A stretch of 64,000 nt of DNA from SIG565 sp045646145 (GCA_045646145.1 JAZRKE010000037.1:1-64000); one strand, 5' to 3'. Shown: positions 37,315-45,716, numbered from the stretch's first letter. Numbers and translations are program-made. Notes: generated from the sequence alone by a model not told the origin.

Positions 37315-37749
37315 TCATATAAGATTTATTACAATCTTCCCTTTTTTCTCGGCTATATCTTTAAATTTAGATGCATTACTTGTGTTATGTAACACATGAG
37401 TGATAACATAATCACTATGCTCAATCATCCATTTATTACGGCTGATTATTGCATATTTAGGCGGCGTGTTTTCAAGTCCTTCCGGAAAAATATAATTATA
37501 ATAATTGTTTTTGTTCATTTTTTGATTTTTTGTAGGAAGGTGTGAAAGAACAATTAAATAGTTGATATTCGAATATTCCTTTTTTAATAAGTCTAAGTTT
37601 TTCTTTACTAATTTATCAAAATTCCCGTGTGTTCCTACGTAAAATAAATTTACATTTTTATTTTCAATTAAGTCTATAATTACTGATTTTAATTTATCTT
37701 CTATTTCATATGAAGCATCTCTATGCCCCAAAAACGTACAGGTTGCCAT
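37315..37749 (-). CDS. SLOG/DUF1273-like family protein
   Basis: 144 residues from the ATG at 37749, chosen because AAGGAGG lies 5 bp upstream. The N-terminus CTFLGHRDAS and the FYVGTHGNFDKLV segment match the Rossmann-like SLOG superfamily, thought to bind nucleotide-type ligands. It faces away from an XRE regulator, so the two may be a regulated pair. The base composition is more A/T-rich than the arginine genes, suggesting acquisition. Confidence 0.7.
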   Translation of the reverse strand: MATCTFLGHRDASYEIEDKLKSVIIDLIENKNVNLFYVGTHGNFDKLVKKNLDLLKKEYSNINYLIVLSHLPTKNQKMNKNNYYNYIFPEGLENTPPKYAIISRNKWMIEHSDYVITHVLHNTSNASKFKDIAEKKGKIVINLI

Positions 37750-37793
37750 GTATGCCTCCTTATTGACCAGTATAGCGGACAATAATTTGTTTC

Positions 37794-37822
37794 ATTATAG
37801 CATAGAATACAAATAGTTGCAA
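37794..37822 (-). promoter_or_regulatory. promoter of the SLOG-family gene
   Basis: On the minus strand, -35 TTGCAA (37822-37817) and -10 TATAAT (37799-37794) are 17 bp apart. The intergenic region also has inverted TTGACCA/TGGTCAA words at 37763 and about 37830 that may bind the divergent regulator. Confidence 0.6.
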
Positions 37823-37854
37823 CCAATAATGGTCAAGACTATCGGAGGTGCTTT

Positions 37855-38094
37855 ATGGAACAGAAAATCAGACGTGATTTAAATTTAGGTGATAATCTGA
37901 GAAGATTAAGGGATAAATCGGGTTTATCACAGGAAAAATTATGTGCAGAATTACAACTAAGAGGTTGTGATATAGGCAGAAGCACCTATGCAAAATACGA
38001 AGCAGGACAACTTAATGTCAAAGCAAGTGTTATTGTTAATTTAAGAAAGATATATAATTGTTCATATGATGATTTCTTTTTAGGTTTAGACTAA
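37855..38094 (+). CDS. XRE family HTH regulator
   Basis: 79-residue Cro/CI-type DNA-binding protein. Helix-turn-helix is LRRLRDKSGLSQEKLCAELQ...GRSTYAKYEAGQLNVKASV (residues about 15-60), with nothing beyond the DNA-binding domain. CGGAGGTG is 6 bp before the ATG. It is transcribed away from the SLOG-family gene and may regulate it. Confidence 0.85.
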   Translation: MEQKIRRDLNLGDNLRRLRDKSGLSQEKLCAELQLRGCDIGRSTYAKYEAGQLNVKASVIVNLRKIYNCSYDDFFLGLD

Positions 38095-38125
38095 AAAACC
38101 GTACAGCTAAGCTGTACGGTTTTTA
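38094..38125. terminator. bidirectional terminator between XRE gene and aroK
   Basis: Stem AACCGTACAGC/GCTGTACGGTT with a TAA loop, A-run on the left, T-run on the right, between convergent genes. Confidence 0.9.
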
Positions 38126-38613
38126 TTTAGATTTGAAATGATTTTTTCAACACATTCTTCGGCTGTTAGTCCCGTGCAGTCTACTGTAATATCGGCGTAA
38201 TGTTCATATAAATGGGTGCGTTCATTATAAAGCACATCAAGGGTAGTGTTTTCCGACATTACTATACCCCTTGTTTTTATGTTTTTAATTCTTCGCTCAA
38301 TTTCTTCTAAGGGAAGCTTTAAATAAACAATTTTTCCGATTTCTTTAAGGTGCTTCATAGCCTCTTTCCCGTACACCGCACTACCACCCGTGGCAATAAC
38401 GGTGTTATCGGCGTTTATTTCACTTAAAATATCATTTTCTATCACCTTAAATTCCTCTGCACCCTTTGCCTTTATTATTTCACAAAGAGGCATTGAAAGT
38501 TTTTGCTGAATAATCAGGTCGGTATCTAAAAAACTATATAACATAGACTTAGCAAGTAGCACACCGATTGTACTTTTCCCGCATCCGGGCATACCTATTA
38601 AGATGATATTCAT
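38107..38613 (-). CDS. aroK: shikimate kinase
   Basis: Phosphorylates shikimate for aromatic amino acid synthesis; 168 residues. The P-loop GMPGCGKST is at residues 7-15, the shikimate-binding DTD at about 31-33, and IATGGSAVYG carries the glycine-rich segment. The usual second Arg region near RRIKNIKTRG is the lid. A solitary gene on this strand. Confidence 0.9.
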   Translation of the reverse strand: MNIILIGMPGCGKSTIGVLLAKSMLYSFLDTDLIIQQKLSMPLCEIIKAKGAEEFKVIENDILSEINADNTVIATGGSAVYGKEAMKHLKEIGKIVYLKLPLEEIERRIKNIKTRGIVMSENTTLDVLYNERTHLYEHYADITVDCTGLTAEECVEKIISNLNKNRTA

Positions 38614-38734
38614 AATCCCATCTCCTTATAAACCTATTATAATACAGAAAATTACAATTTCAACCCTTGACGAAAAAATAACAAATATGTATAATTAAAT
38701 TAATCTGGTAAATATTAACTGAGAGGTGAAGTTT

Positions 38735-39901
38735 GTGTCAAATGCTTATGAGAAAATAAGTTACGGTCTGTTCATTTTAACTGCTAAAAACGGTGTTAAG
38801 GATAACGGCTGTATTATAAATACCGTAATTCAGGCTTCTTCAAGCCCTGAAAACCTTACGTTTGCCGTTAATAAAGCAAATTTCACACACGATTTATTAC
38901 TTTTAAGCCCTAATTTTACTGTGTCGGTAATAAGTGAAAAGGCAGATTTTGGGCTTTTTGAACATTTTGGATTTCACTCGGGCAGAGAAACGGATAAATT
39001 TGCGGATTTCGATGCAACTCTCAGAACCTCAAATGGTACATTTGCTGTAACACGGGGCACAAATTCCTATATTAGCGGTACTGTATCTAAAACGGTTGAC
39101 CTCGGCTCACACACCCTCTTTATTGCCAATGTGGCAGAAAAAGTAGTTTTGAATGATGATAAAAGCGCAACCTACTCTTTTTACCACACGAATATAAAAC
39201 CGAAATCTCAAAACCAAAATAAAAATGGGACGGTCTGGCGCTGTAAAATATGCGGATATGAATATGTAGGGGAGAATCTTCCCGAAGATTTCATTTGTCC
39301 GCTATGTAAGCACCCCGCGTCCGATTTTAAAAAAATAGAAATTAAAGGAGAAACAACTATGGTAGAGAACAAATATGCTGGTACAAAAACTGAAAAAAAT
39401 CTTTGGGAAGCGTTTGCAGGTGAATCACAGGCAAGAAACAAGTACACCTATTTTGCTTCAGTTGCAAAGAAACAGGGCTTTGAGCAGATAGCCGCCCTCT
39501 TCCTTAAAACTGCAGATAATGAAAAGGAACACGCAAAGCTGTGGTTTAAACACTTAGGCGCGTTAGGTGATACCGCCGAAAATTTAGGTCATGCAGCTGA
39601 CGGAGAGAACTTCGAATGGACTGATATGTATGACCGTATGGCTAAAGAGGCTGACGAAGAGGGCTTCCACGACCTCGCCGAGCAGTTCAGAGGTGTTGCT
39701 AAAATTGAAAAAGAGCACGAGGAGCGCTACAGAGCTCTGCTTTCAAATGTTGAAACCCAAAAGGTATTTGAAAAGAGTGAGGTTAAGGTTTGGGAGTGCC
39801 GCAACTGCGGTCATATCGCTGTTGGCTTAAAGGCACCTGAGGTTTGCCCTGTATGCGTTCATCCGCAGGCTCACTTCGAACTCAGAGCACAGAATTATTA
39901 A
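38735..39901 (+). CDS. fused flavin reductase-rubredoxin (Hrb) and rubrerythrin
   Basis: 388 residues for oxygen/peroxide defence in an anaerobe. Residues 1-165 are an FMN-binding flavin reductase domain (KISYGLFILTA...GCIINTV), 168-200 a rubredoxin (CKIC...CPLC) and 209-388 a rubrerythrin with EAFAGESQARNKYTYF, EKEHAKLW, KEHEERY and a terminal rubredoxin (CRNC...CPVC). The rubrerythrin part begins at an ATG (39359) with its own AAAGGAG, the normal start of a separate gene, so translation may also begin there. The start at the GTG 38735 fits GAGAGG upstream. Confidence 0.85.
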   Translation: MSNAYEKISYGLFILTAKNGVKDNGCIINTVIQASSSPENLTFAVNKANFTHDLLLLSPNFTVSVISEKADFGLFEHFGFHSGRETDKFADFDATLRTSNGTFAVTRGTNSYISGTVSKTVDLGSHTLFIANVAEKVVLNDDKSATYSFYHTNIKPKSQNQNKNGTVWRCKICGYEYVGENLPEDFICPLCKHPASDFKKIEIKGETTMVENKYAGTKTEKNLWEAFAGESQARNKYTYFASVAKKQGFEQIAALFLKTADNEKEHAKLWFKHLGALGDTAENLGHAADGENFEWTDMYDRMAKEADEEGFHDLAEQFRGVAKIEKEHEERYRALLSNVETQKVFEKSEVKVWECRNCGHIAVGLKAPEVCPVCVHPQAHFELRAQNY

Positions 39902-39924
39902 TAAAATAATTTATTAAACAACTT

Positions 39925-39958
39925 AAGAAGATGCACGAAATATCGTGCATCTTCTTTT
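39925..39958 (+). terminator. terminator after the Hrb-rubrerythrin gene
   Basis: Perfect 14-base stem AAGAAGATGCACGA and its complement with a four-base loop, followed by TTTT. Confidence 0.9.
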
Positions 39959-39960
39959 AG

Positions 39961-40165
39961 TTATATTCCGACTATGTCGGAGTGATATTATTGCCTTTTG
40001 GCAATAGTTATATTGAAACCTTTCGGTTTCAGTGATATTTTATTTGCCGCCAAAACTCGCGAAGCGAATACCACTCGGCGTAAGCCCGAATAACACTGCG
40101 AAGCAATATAACTCGCCTTTGGGCGAATAAAACTGCGAGACTTCATTTAAGGGAAGTCTCGCTAC
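39961..40165. repeat. miniature-hairpin array A
   Basis: Intergenic run of short hairpins such as CCGACTATGTCGG, GCCTTTTGGC and AAACCTTTCGGTTT, joined by alternating TTATATT and GTGATATT linkers. It ends in a larger hairpin with arms GCGAGACTTC/GAAGTCTCGC (from about 40134). Its right part is repeated in inverse orientation in array C (46792-46860). It does not code for protein. Confidence 0.75.
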
Positions 40166-40169
40166 CGCA

Positions 40170-40198
40170 TTGACTTTTTTACTTATTTGCAGTAAAAT
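40170..40198 (+). promoter_or_regulatory. promoter of the zinc uptake operon
   Basis: -35 TTGACT (40170-40175) and -10 TAAAAT (40193-40198), 17-bp spacer. A Zur box was looked for but none is clear. Confidence 0.6.
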
Positions 40199-40227
40199 TA
40201 TTTATCATATAAAAAGGGGGCGAAGCT

Positions 40228-41160
40228 ATGAAAAAGCTTAATATTTTGTTATGCATTTTAATCGCTTTCTGCCTCGTTTTTTCGGGTTGTACAAGCGGTA
40301 CTTCAAAAAAGGATAAATTGCAAATTACCGCAACCAATTTTGCCGAGTACGATTTCGCGCGTGCGGTAGCAGGGGATAAGGCAGATGTAAAAATGCTTAT
40401 TCCCGCAGGTCGCGATATTCATTCCTTCGAGCCGACGGCGAGTGATATTGTGAACATTGAAAATTCCGATTTATTTTTATATATCGGCGGTGAGTCGGAT
40501 AGCTTTGTTGAGCGTATTTTGGGCTCCCTCCAAAATGAAAAACTTAAAACGCTTAAAATGAGCGATTATGTAAGCCTTTGTGCCGAGCACAAGCATAATG
40601 AATCGGAGCAGCACCATCACCATACCGAAGATGAATATGATGAGCATATATGGTTATCTCCTGAGAATGCCGAAAAAATGATTTTGGCAATTAAAAACGC
40701 ACTTTGTGAAATTGATGAGGGAAGTGCTCCCTATTACACCGAAAATGCCGATAAATATATTGCCGAAATTAAGGAAGAATCAAATAAAACGGTTAGTACT
40801 ATAAACAATGCAAGGGTAAAGAAAATAGCGGTTGCCGACCGAAATCCCTACCGATATTTTACCGAGTATTACGGGCTTAATATAACCGCCGCATTTGCCG
40901 CCTGCAGTGAGGATACCGATGCTGATTTGCATACTGTACTAAAACTTATCGAAACCGTTAATAAAGAAAATTTGTCGGCGGTATATGTAACCGAAATGGG
41001 CAACCGCGATTTAGCTGAAACGGTTAAAGAAAATACAGGCGCTAAAATACTAACCCTTCACTCATACCATAATATTTCGTCTGAGGATTTTGAGAATAAT
41101 GTAACCTATGTGGATTTAATGAAGCAAAACCGCAAATCGCTATCGGAGGGACTAAACTGA
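40228..41160 (+). CDS. znuA: zinc ABC transporter substrate-binding lipoprotein
   Basis: 310 residues, exported and lipid-anchored: the signal peptide ends in the lipobox VFSGC with Cys21. Cluster A-I metal binding family: PAGRDIHSFEPTASDI provides one His, a His-rich loop (HKHNESEQHHHHTEDE, about 121-136) follows, then DEHIWLSPENA. The His-rich loop is typical of zinc rather than manganese proteins. First gene of a three-gene operon; AAAAGGGGG is the RBS. Confidence 0.9.
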   Translation: MKKLNILLCILIAFCLVFSGCTSGTSKKDKLQITATNFAEYDFARAVAGDKADVKMLIPAGRDIHSFEPTASDIVNIENSDLFLYIGGESDSFVERILGSLQNEKLKTLKMSDYVSLCAEHKHNESEQHHHHTEDEYDEHIWLSPENAEKMILAIKNALCEIDEGSAPYYTENADKYIAEIKEESNKTVSTINNARVKKIAVADRNPYRYFTEYYGLNITAAFAACSEDTDADLHTVLKLIETVNKENLSAVYVTEMGNRDLAETVKENTGAKILTLHSYHNISSEDFENNVTYVDLMKQNRKSLSEGLN

Positions 41161-41870
41161 TGGAACTTATAAAGGCTGACAAAATAACCAAGAAATATTC
41201 GGGCAACACGGTGCTTAATAATATCAGCTTTAGTGTAAATAAAGGCGAGTTTTTCCATATTTTAGGTGAAAACGGTAGCGGCAAAACAACCCTGATGCGC
41301 GTTATTTTAGGTCTTACGGAAGTCAGTTCAGGTGAGATTACCTATTCAAATATGCGAAAAAATGAAATCGGCTATCTGCCGCAATTAAGCGATATTCAGC
41401 CCGATTTCCCCGCAAATGTATCCGAGGTTGTGCTCTCGGGCTTTTTGAACCGCAAAATCATTCTGCCGTTTTTCACTGCCGAGCAAAAAAGTAAGGCCGT
41501 AGAGATTATGGAAAAACTGCATATTGCAGAATTTAAAAATAAACCCTTTGCCACACTTTCAGGCGGTCAGCGCCAGAGGGTGCTATTAGCCAGAGCGCTG
41601 TGCGCTAGCAGTGGCGTTCTGCTTCTCGATGAGCCACTAACGGCTCTCGACCCCGTTGCCGCCGCAGGCTTTTTCGAAATACTCGACGATTTAAAGGCGC
41701 AGGGCTACACGCTTATTATGATTTCGCACGATATCCACTGCGCCATTAAGTATGCCGATAAAATTCTGCACCTCGGTAAAAAAGAGGTCTTTTACGGCGA
41801 CGCAAAGGATTACCCCAATTCTCATTTGGGTAAGCATATGTTAGAGGAGGGACACCATCATAATGACTGA
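41160..41870 (+). CDS. znuC: zinc ABC transporter ATP-binding protein
   Basis: 236 residues. Walker A LGENGSGKTT near residue 35, Q-loop YLPQ, signature LSGGQRQRV, Walker B LLLDEPLTALD and H-loop SHD are all present. The ATG overlaps the znuA stop by one base and its end overlaps the permease start, showing a coupled operon. The His-rich C-terminus (EEGHHHND) may bind metal. Confidence 0.92.
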   Translation: MELIKADKITKKYSGNTVLNNISFSVNKGEFFHILGENGSGKTTLMRVILGLTEVSSGEITYSNMRKNEIGYLPQLSDIQPDFPANVSEVVLSGFLNRKIILPFFTAEQKSKAVEIMEKLHIAEFKNKPFATLSGGQRQRVLLARALCASSGVLLLDEPLTALDPVAAAGFFEILDDLKAQGYTLIMISHDIHCAIKYADKILHLGKKEVFYGDAKDYPNSHLGKHMLEEGHHHND

Positions 41871-42678
41871 TTTTTTCTCCCTTTTTAAATATGATTTCTT
41901 TGTGAGTGCGCTGATAATAGGCACACTTGTATCGGTTTGCGCCGCACTTTTAGGTGTGAGTCTTGTGCTTAAAAGATATTCTATGATAGGCGATGGGCTT
42001 TCCCATGTCGGATTCGGAGCGAGTGCCGTAGCCTTAGCTTTCGGTGTCGCACCGCTTTATATTGCAATTCCTGCCGTGCTTGCCGCCGCGTTTTTGCTAC
42101 TAAAACTCGGCAAAAACACCTCCATTAAGGGCGATGCCGCAACGGCGCTCTTTGCAAGTTCAGCGCTAGCTATCGGATATACCGCTGCAAAACTCACAAG
42201 CGGTGGAAATATTGATATAAGCAATTATATGTTCGGCAGTATCTATACTCTCGATCGTGAGGATTTGATAATAACAGTAGTTGTAGCTTTAATAGTGCTT
42301 ACTCTTTATGCGCTTTTCTATAATAAGCTTTTTTCGGTTACCTTCGATGAGGATTTTGCTAAAGCAACGGGCATTAAAACTCACCTTTATAATTCGCTGC
42401 TTGCCTGCCTTACTGCCGTTACGGTGGTTATAGGTATGCGTATGATGGGAACACTGCTTATCTCCGCACTTATAATTTTCCCTGTACTCTCGGCTATGCG
42501 ACTTGCCCGAAGCTATAAATCGGTAATAATAACGGCGGTTATAGTGGCGCTCCTGGGCTTTTTCGGCGGACTTGTTTTATCCGTATTATTACAAACTTCA
42601 CCGGGGTCAAGCGTAGTAATAGTAAATTTGATAATATTTCTGATTTGTTCACTTTTTAGGTTACTTTTTAAAAAATAA
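41863..42678 (+). CDS. znuB: zinc ABC transporter permease
   Basis: 271 residues with about eight membrane segments, ABC-3 family (VLKRYSMIGDGLSHVGFGA near residue 35, characteristic). It starts eight bases before the end of znuC. No terminator with a clear T-run follows; a weak hairpin lies at 42692-42725. Confidence 0.92.
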   Translation: MTDFFSLFKYDFFVSALIIGTLVSVCAALLGVSLVLKRYSMIGDGLSHVGFGASAVALAFGVAPLYIAIPAVLAAAFLLLKLGKNTSIKGDAATALFASSALAIGYTAAKLTSGGNIDISNYMFGSIYTLDREDLIITVVVALIVLTLYALFYNKLFSVTFDEDFAKATGIKTHLYNSLLACLTAVTVVIGMRMMGTLLISALIIFPVLSAMRLARSYKSVIITAVIVALLGFFGGLVLSVLLQTSPGSSVVIVNLIIFLICSLFRLLFKK

Positions 42679-42802
42679 GTAGGGTCTTTGTAGGTGTATA
42701 TCCCATATTCGAAATGTGGCATACACTAAGCTCGGATTAAAAACTGTGTTTTTCAGAGATTAGTGAAGAGCGAAAAGTGAAGAGTGAAAAGTGAAAAAGT
42801 AA

Positions 42803-43078
42803 AATCCCCATTCTTACGAATGAGGATTTTTGGTTGCGGGAGCCGGATTTGAACCATTTCGCACAAACTTCGTTTGTTTGCACTCTTGGCTCGTGCCCGA
42901 ACACACGCTCACTTGGAGCGCGGAGTGTTGTTCGACCGCTGCGCTTCGTTATGCTCGCTTCATCTCCCACCGGGAGCGCTCGCAACCTCACTCCGGGAAC
43001 CCGTTCGGTCGTCGGTTTAAAATTCAAACTCATAACAAGAAAAATCTCAGTCACCCAAGAGGGTAACTGAGATTTTTT
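42803..43078. repeat. tRNA-fMet-derived element R1
   Basis: Starts with a terminator hairpin (42803-42830), then a 25-base exact copy (42831-42855) of the 3' end of the intact initiator tRNA at 45640-45664, including encoded CCA. Beyond it the tRNA is lost: ATTTCGCAC, small hairpins, TTGCACTCTT and GACCGCTGCGCTT words follow, shared with R2. It ends at a second terminator (43042-43078). Open frames across it reading VAGAGFEP are artefacts of the tRNA sequence. Confidence 0.7.
43042..43078 (+). terminator. terminator at the end of element R1
   Basis: Stem AAATCTCAGT/ACTGAGATTT with a T6 tail. A mirror A-run allows action in the other direction as well. Confidence 0.7.
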
Positions 43079-43154
43079 GGCAAGTTGCACCGATCTAGAT
43101 ATCATATTATTCTTCGTCGATCCGCTTTATTCTTTCGCCTTTATTATTAACATA

Positions 43155-43298
43155 TCAATCATCAACAATTGTTTGAAACCCGCCGCCAAAGGTCCAACCG
43201 TTATTTTCTACGAACTCAATAAATTTATCTATAACAAAGTCTGTCTCGACATTTTCAGGTATTTCAATACAACCGTTTATTTCTACTAATTTATTCAT
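43155..43298 (-). CDS. small acidic protein linked to a four-helix-bundle gene (47 aa)
   Basis: Forty-seven residues from the ATG at 43298 (MNKLVEINGCIEIPENVE...), with AAAGGAG upstream. Ends GWTFGGGFQTIVDD. It overlaps the upstream four-helix-bundle gene by four bases (ATGA), so they are translated together. No function recognised. Confidence 0.6.
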   Translation of the reverse strand: MNKLVEINGCIEIPENVETDFVIDKFIEFVENNGWTFGGGFQTIVDD

Positions 43299-43648
43299 TT
43301 CATATTCTCCTTTGCGGTGCGACAAGATGCAACAAGCATTACACGAATAGCGGCGCATTTGTCAGAAAGAGATTTGAACTGCAAATCGTCAATATAATTT
43401 GTTCTATGTAAAAGTTCAAGCCAATAACCCGTTTCACTTGCTTCTTTCAGAGCGATTTCAAGTTTGGAAATAAAATCTTTCTTACCCTGGGCATAATTTG
43501 CCTCATGAATATTTGCACCGATAGAAGTTCCGCTACGACCAATTTGGTTTGAAATAACAGTTTCGTGTTTTGATTTTAAGTATTTAACAAGTTCAACAAT
43601 CTCAACAGCAAAGTCCATAGATAGTGTTCTGAGTTTTGATTCTGACAT
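43295..43648 (-). CDS. four-helix-bundle protein of the 23S-rRNA-IVS (S23p) family
   Basis: 117 residues from the ATG at 43648 (AGGTG upstream). Pattern: DFAVEIVELVKYL, QIGRSGTSIGANIHEANYA, then FISKLEIALKEASETGYWLELL, typical of the family first seen in rRNA intervening sequences and also as accessory proteins of retroelements. No reverse transcriptase or rRNA is near. It lies between tRNA-derived elements R1 and R2. Confidence 0.85.
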   Translation of the reverse strand: MSESKLRTLSMDFAVEIVELVKYLKSKHETVISNQIGRSGTSIGANIHEANYAQGKKDFISKLEIALKEASETGYWLELLHRTNYIDDLQFKSLSDKCAAIRVMLVASCRTAKENMK

Positions 43649-43700
43649 TTTTAGCACCTACTTTCTGAATTCAGTTTATCATAAAATTTAAAGAAAGTAA

Positions 43701-43875
43701 AGTGATGTATGCCCTAACGGGCAAATGATGTTGTGCTCACGCACAGTGATGTTACTCACTTTGTTCGCAGTGATGTGACGTGTTCCGATTAACTTGCCGA
43801 AGGCAAACATCACAGCCGAAGGTAACATCACTCCGCAAGGTGCATCACGTTCCGCGAAGCGGAACACATCGTTCC
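43701..43875. repeat. miniature-hairpin array B
   Basis: Run of short hairpins (GCCCTAACGGGC, TTGCCGAAGGCAA, GTTCCGCGAAGCGGAAC and others) joined by GTGATGT / ACATCAC linkers. Same plan as arrays A and C but a different linker. Non-coding; placed between the four-helix-bundle gene and element R2. Confidence 0.65.
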
Positions 43876-43881
43876 AAAAAA

Positions 43882-44251
43882 ATTCCCAAGTCTTTCGACT
43901 TGGGAATTTTTTTTGGTTGCGGGAGCCGGATTTGAACCGTTTCGCGCAAAGGCAAAGCCTTTGCTTGCACTCTTGCGGTGCCCGACATTTTCTCGGGCGT
44001 CGGTACACGCCCTCGTCTCTGTCGACCGCTGCGCTTATATGATATATTTTTCATCTTATCCAAGCCGAGCCCGCCTTGTGGTACCCGAAAGTTGTGGTCG
44101 GCTTGGAGCGCCTACAACTTTCGACCACTACGGAATTTGCCGTACTTCTTCATCTCGCACCGCGAGCGAAGCACGGCAAATCCCAACGAGCAACGCTCGT
44201 CGGTCTCATAATCTGAAATTATCAATACAAAATTCAGTTTCATAGCCAAAA
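43882..44251. repeat. tRNA-fMet-derived element R2
   Basis: Terminator hairpin AATTCCCAAG/CTTGGGAATT with a T8 run, then an exact 25-base copy (43914-43938) of the initiator tRNA 3' end plus CCA, then GTTTCGCGC and hairpins. Its right 197 bp (44055-44251) are repeated at 45410-45606 with only three mismatches seen. Near the right end GCTCGTCGGTCTCATAA resembles the D-arm/anticodon half of the tRNA in opposite orientation. Confidence 0.7.
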
Positions 44252-44256
44252 GATAT

Positions 44257-45132
44257 CTATTTAATTTTTGCATACAACATCTCAAAGAAAGCAGTATTTT
44301 CATTGACGATCCTGTTTGGCAAAATCAAAGTAAAGAAATCATCGCATTTAAGGCGCCATAAACAAAAAACAGATTTTTTGCGTCTCATAGAGTCGTATTC
44401 CAATTCCAAATCTGTGTGACGCAAACGAACAACCAAAAGGTCCTCAAAAATCAGCATTTGTAATATTCCTTGATGATTCTTTATGTATCCATCCAAAGTG
44501 TCGAAAAATGAAAATTTGCTCAACACAAAACACAATATAGCAAAGAAGCCTGCCACAAATAACAGCCAAACATTCCAAAGCATAGCAGCCATCAATAAAA
44601 ACGTGGTTATGGCAACAATAAACACAATCATTCTTTCACCAAAAAGATAATCAAACCATAACAACTGCTTTAATTCCCTGTCGGTAAGTGAAAAAGATAT
44701 TTGCCAAAGCGGTTGTTTGTTTGATTTGTATCTTTCATCAATATCTTCTTCTGGATAAGAAATCGGCGCATTGACCGAAAATCGCCATCGACAGCGCCTT
44801 TTCAAGAATGTTACAATATCGTATAGTTCCGTATTGTGTTTTTCATTTTTCCCAACAGAAATGGAAATATAAAGTTCTTCCTTTAAGTAAAGGATAATTC
44901 CGTCTTCGAACACTTCTACGCTTTGAATATCTTTGTATAAGAACGCCCTCTTCATATTTAGATGAGAACAAACGAAGTTTTCATATGTGAATTTTAAAGA
45001 GCAATATTCATTCTGTTTTAACTGAAACAAGGGCGAAAAGGTGTCATTTATATGCTTTGTCATTGAATTTTGGTTTTCAAAAGAAACGCGGATGCGAAAA
45101 CACACGTTTTTATCGTTGTAATATAAACCCAT
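44257..45132 (-). CDS. uncharacterised membrane protein between two direct repeats
   Basis: 291 residues from the ATG at 45132 (GGCGGTGA upstream). Two membrane helices lie centrally (about residues 160-200), with soluble parts on both sides rich in aromatic and charged residues. The arrangement recalls YcxB-like proteins, but no firm family match is claimed. The gene is flanked by 197-bp direct repeats, so it may have been moved or duplicated with them. Confidence 0.6.
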   Translation of the reverse strand: MGLYYNDKNVCFRIRVSFENQNSMTKHINDTFSPLFQLKQNEYCSLKFTYENFVCSHLNMKRAFLYKDIQSVEVFEDGIILYLKEELYISISVGKNEKHNTELYDIVTFLKRRCRWRFSVNAPISYPEEDIDERYKSNKQPLWQISFSLTDRELKQLLWFDYLFGERMIVFIVAITTFLLMAAMLWNVWLLFVAGFFAILCFVLSKFSFFDTLDGYIKNHQGILQMLIFEDLLVVRLRHTDLELEYDSMRRKKSVFCLWRLKCDDFFTLILPNRIVNENTAFFEMLYAKIK

Positions 45133-45264
45133 TAAATCACCGCCTTTTGTAATTTTAATTGTATCATAACAAGCCAAAAAACACAATGAATTTAGTTCAA
45201 GTCCTCCCCGAAAGCTGTTTTCGGCATAGGATATCTATTAATTTCCACTTGTAAAATTGGTAAG

Positions 45265-45606
45265 AAAAAAGTCCGAAACCGTTGTGGTTTCGGGGTTTTT
45301 CGCACCGATATTTAAATCGGTTCGCATTGTTGGTTGCGGGAGCCGGAGCCCACCGTTTCGCGCGGCGTTGCCGCTTGTACTTTTGCGGTCAAATTAATAT
45401 AGTAATTTACTTATCCAAGCCGAGCCCGCCTTGTGGTACCCGAAAGTTGTGGACGGCTTGGAGCGCCTACAACTTTCGACCACTACGGAATTTGCCGCAC
45501 TTCTGCATCTCGCACCGCGAGCGAAGCACGGCAAATCCCAACGAGCAACGCTCGTCGGTCTCATAATCTGAAATTATCAATACAAAATTCAGTTTCATAG
45601 CCAAAA
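45265..45606. repeat. tRNA-fMet-derived element R3
   Basis: Begins with a hairpin of CCGAAACC/GGTTTCGG (about 45272-45292). A shorter tRNA 3' end copy follows at 45331-45347, after which the T-arm is corrupted (GCCCACC). The right 197 bp (45410-45606) match R2. It directly abuts the terminator of the intact tRNA. Confidence 0.65.
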
Positions 45607-45607
45607 A

Positions 45608-45639
45608 GAAAAACCATCCACAAGGGATGGTTTTCTTTT
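45608..45639 (-). terminator. terminator of the initiator tRNA gene
   Basis: On the minus strand, AAAACCATCC/GGATGGTTTT with a short loop and a T-rich tail, directly after the encoded CCA. Confidence 0.8.

Positions 45640-45716
<77 letters not shown>

Noticed and set aside
39961..40165. CRISPR array
   Set aside because: The units are short hairpins of different sequence with 7-8-base linkers; there are no constant repeats of 25-40 bp with unique spacers and no cas genes.
40165..40227. Zur box in front of znuA
   Set aside because: No clear palindromic Zur-type site could be identified near the promoter.
42831..42855. Second and third tRNA-fMet genes at 42831, 43914 and 45331
   Set aside because: Only the T-arm and acceptor 3' strand are kept; no D-arm, anticodon or 5' acceptor strand can pair with them.
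42830..43070. Two overlapping ~78-residue ORFs reading MVAGAGFEP... / MREPDLNHF...
   Set aside because: They translate the antisense of a tRNA 3' end and its degenerate continuation; VAGAGFEP-type frames are well-known spurious products of tRNA sequence.
43794..44245. ORFs across array B and element R2 (for example 43913-44245)
   Set aside because: Composed of tRNA-derived and hairpin repeat sequence, no ribosome binding site, no protein-like composition.
45282..45566. ORF of 94 residues in element R3
   Set aside because: Shares its last ~40 residues with the R2 ORF because of the 197-bp repeat; non-coding repeat read as protein.
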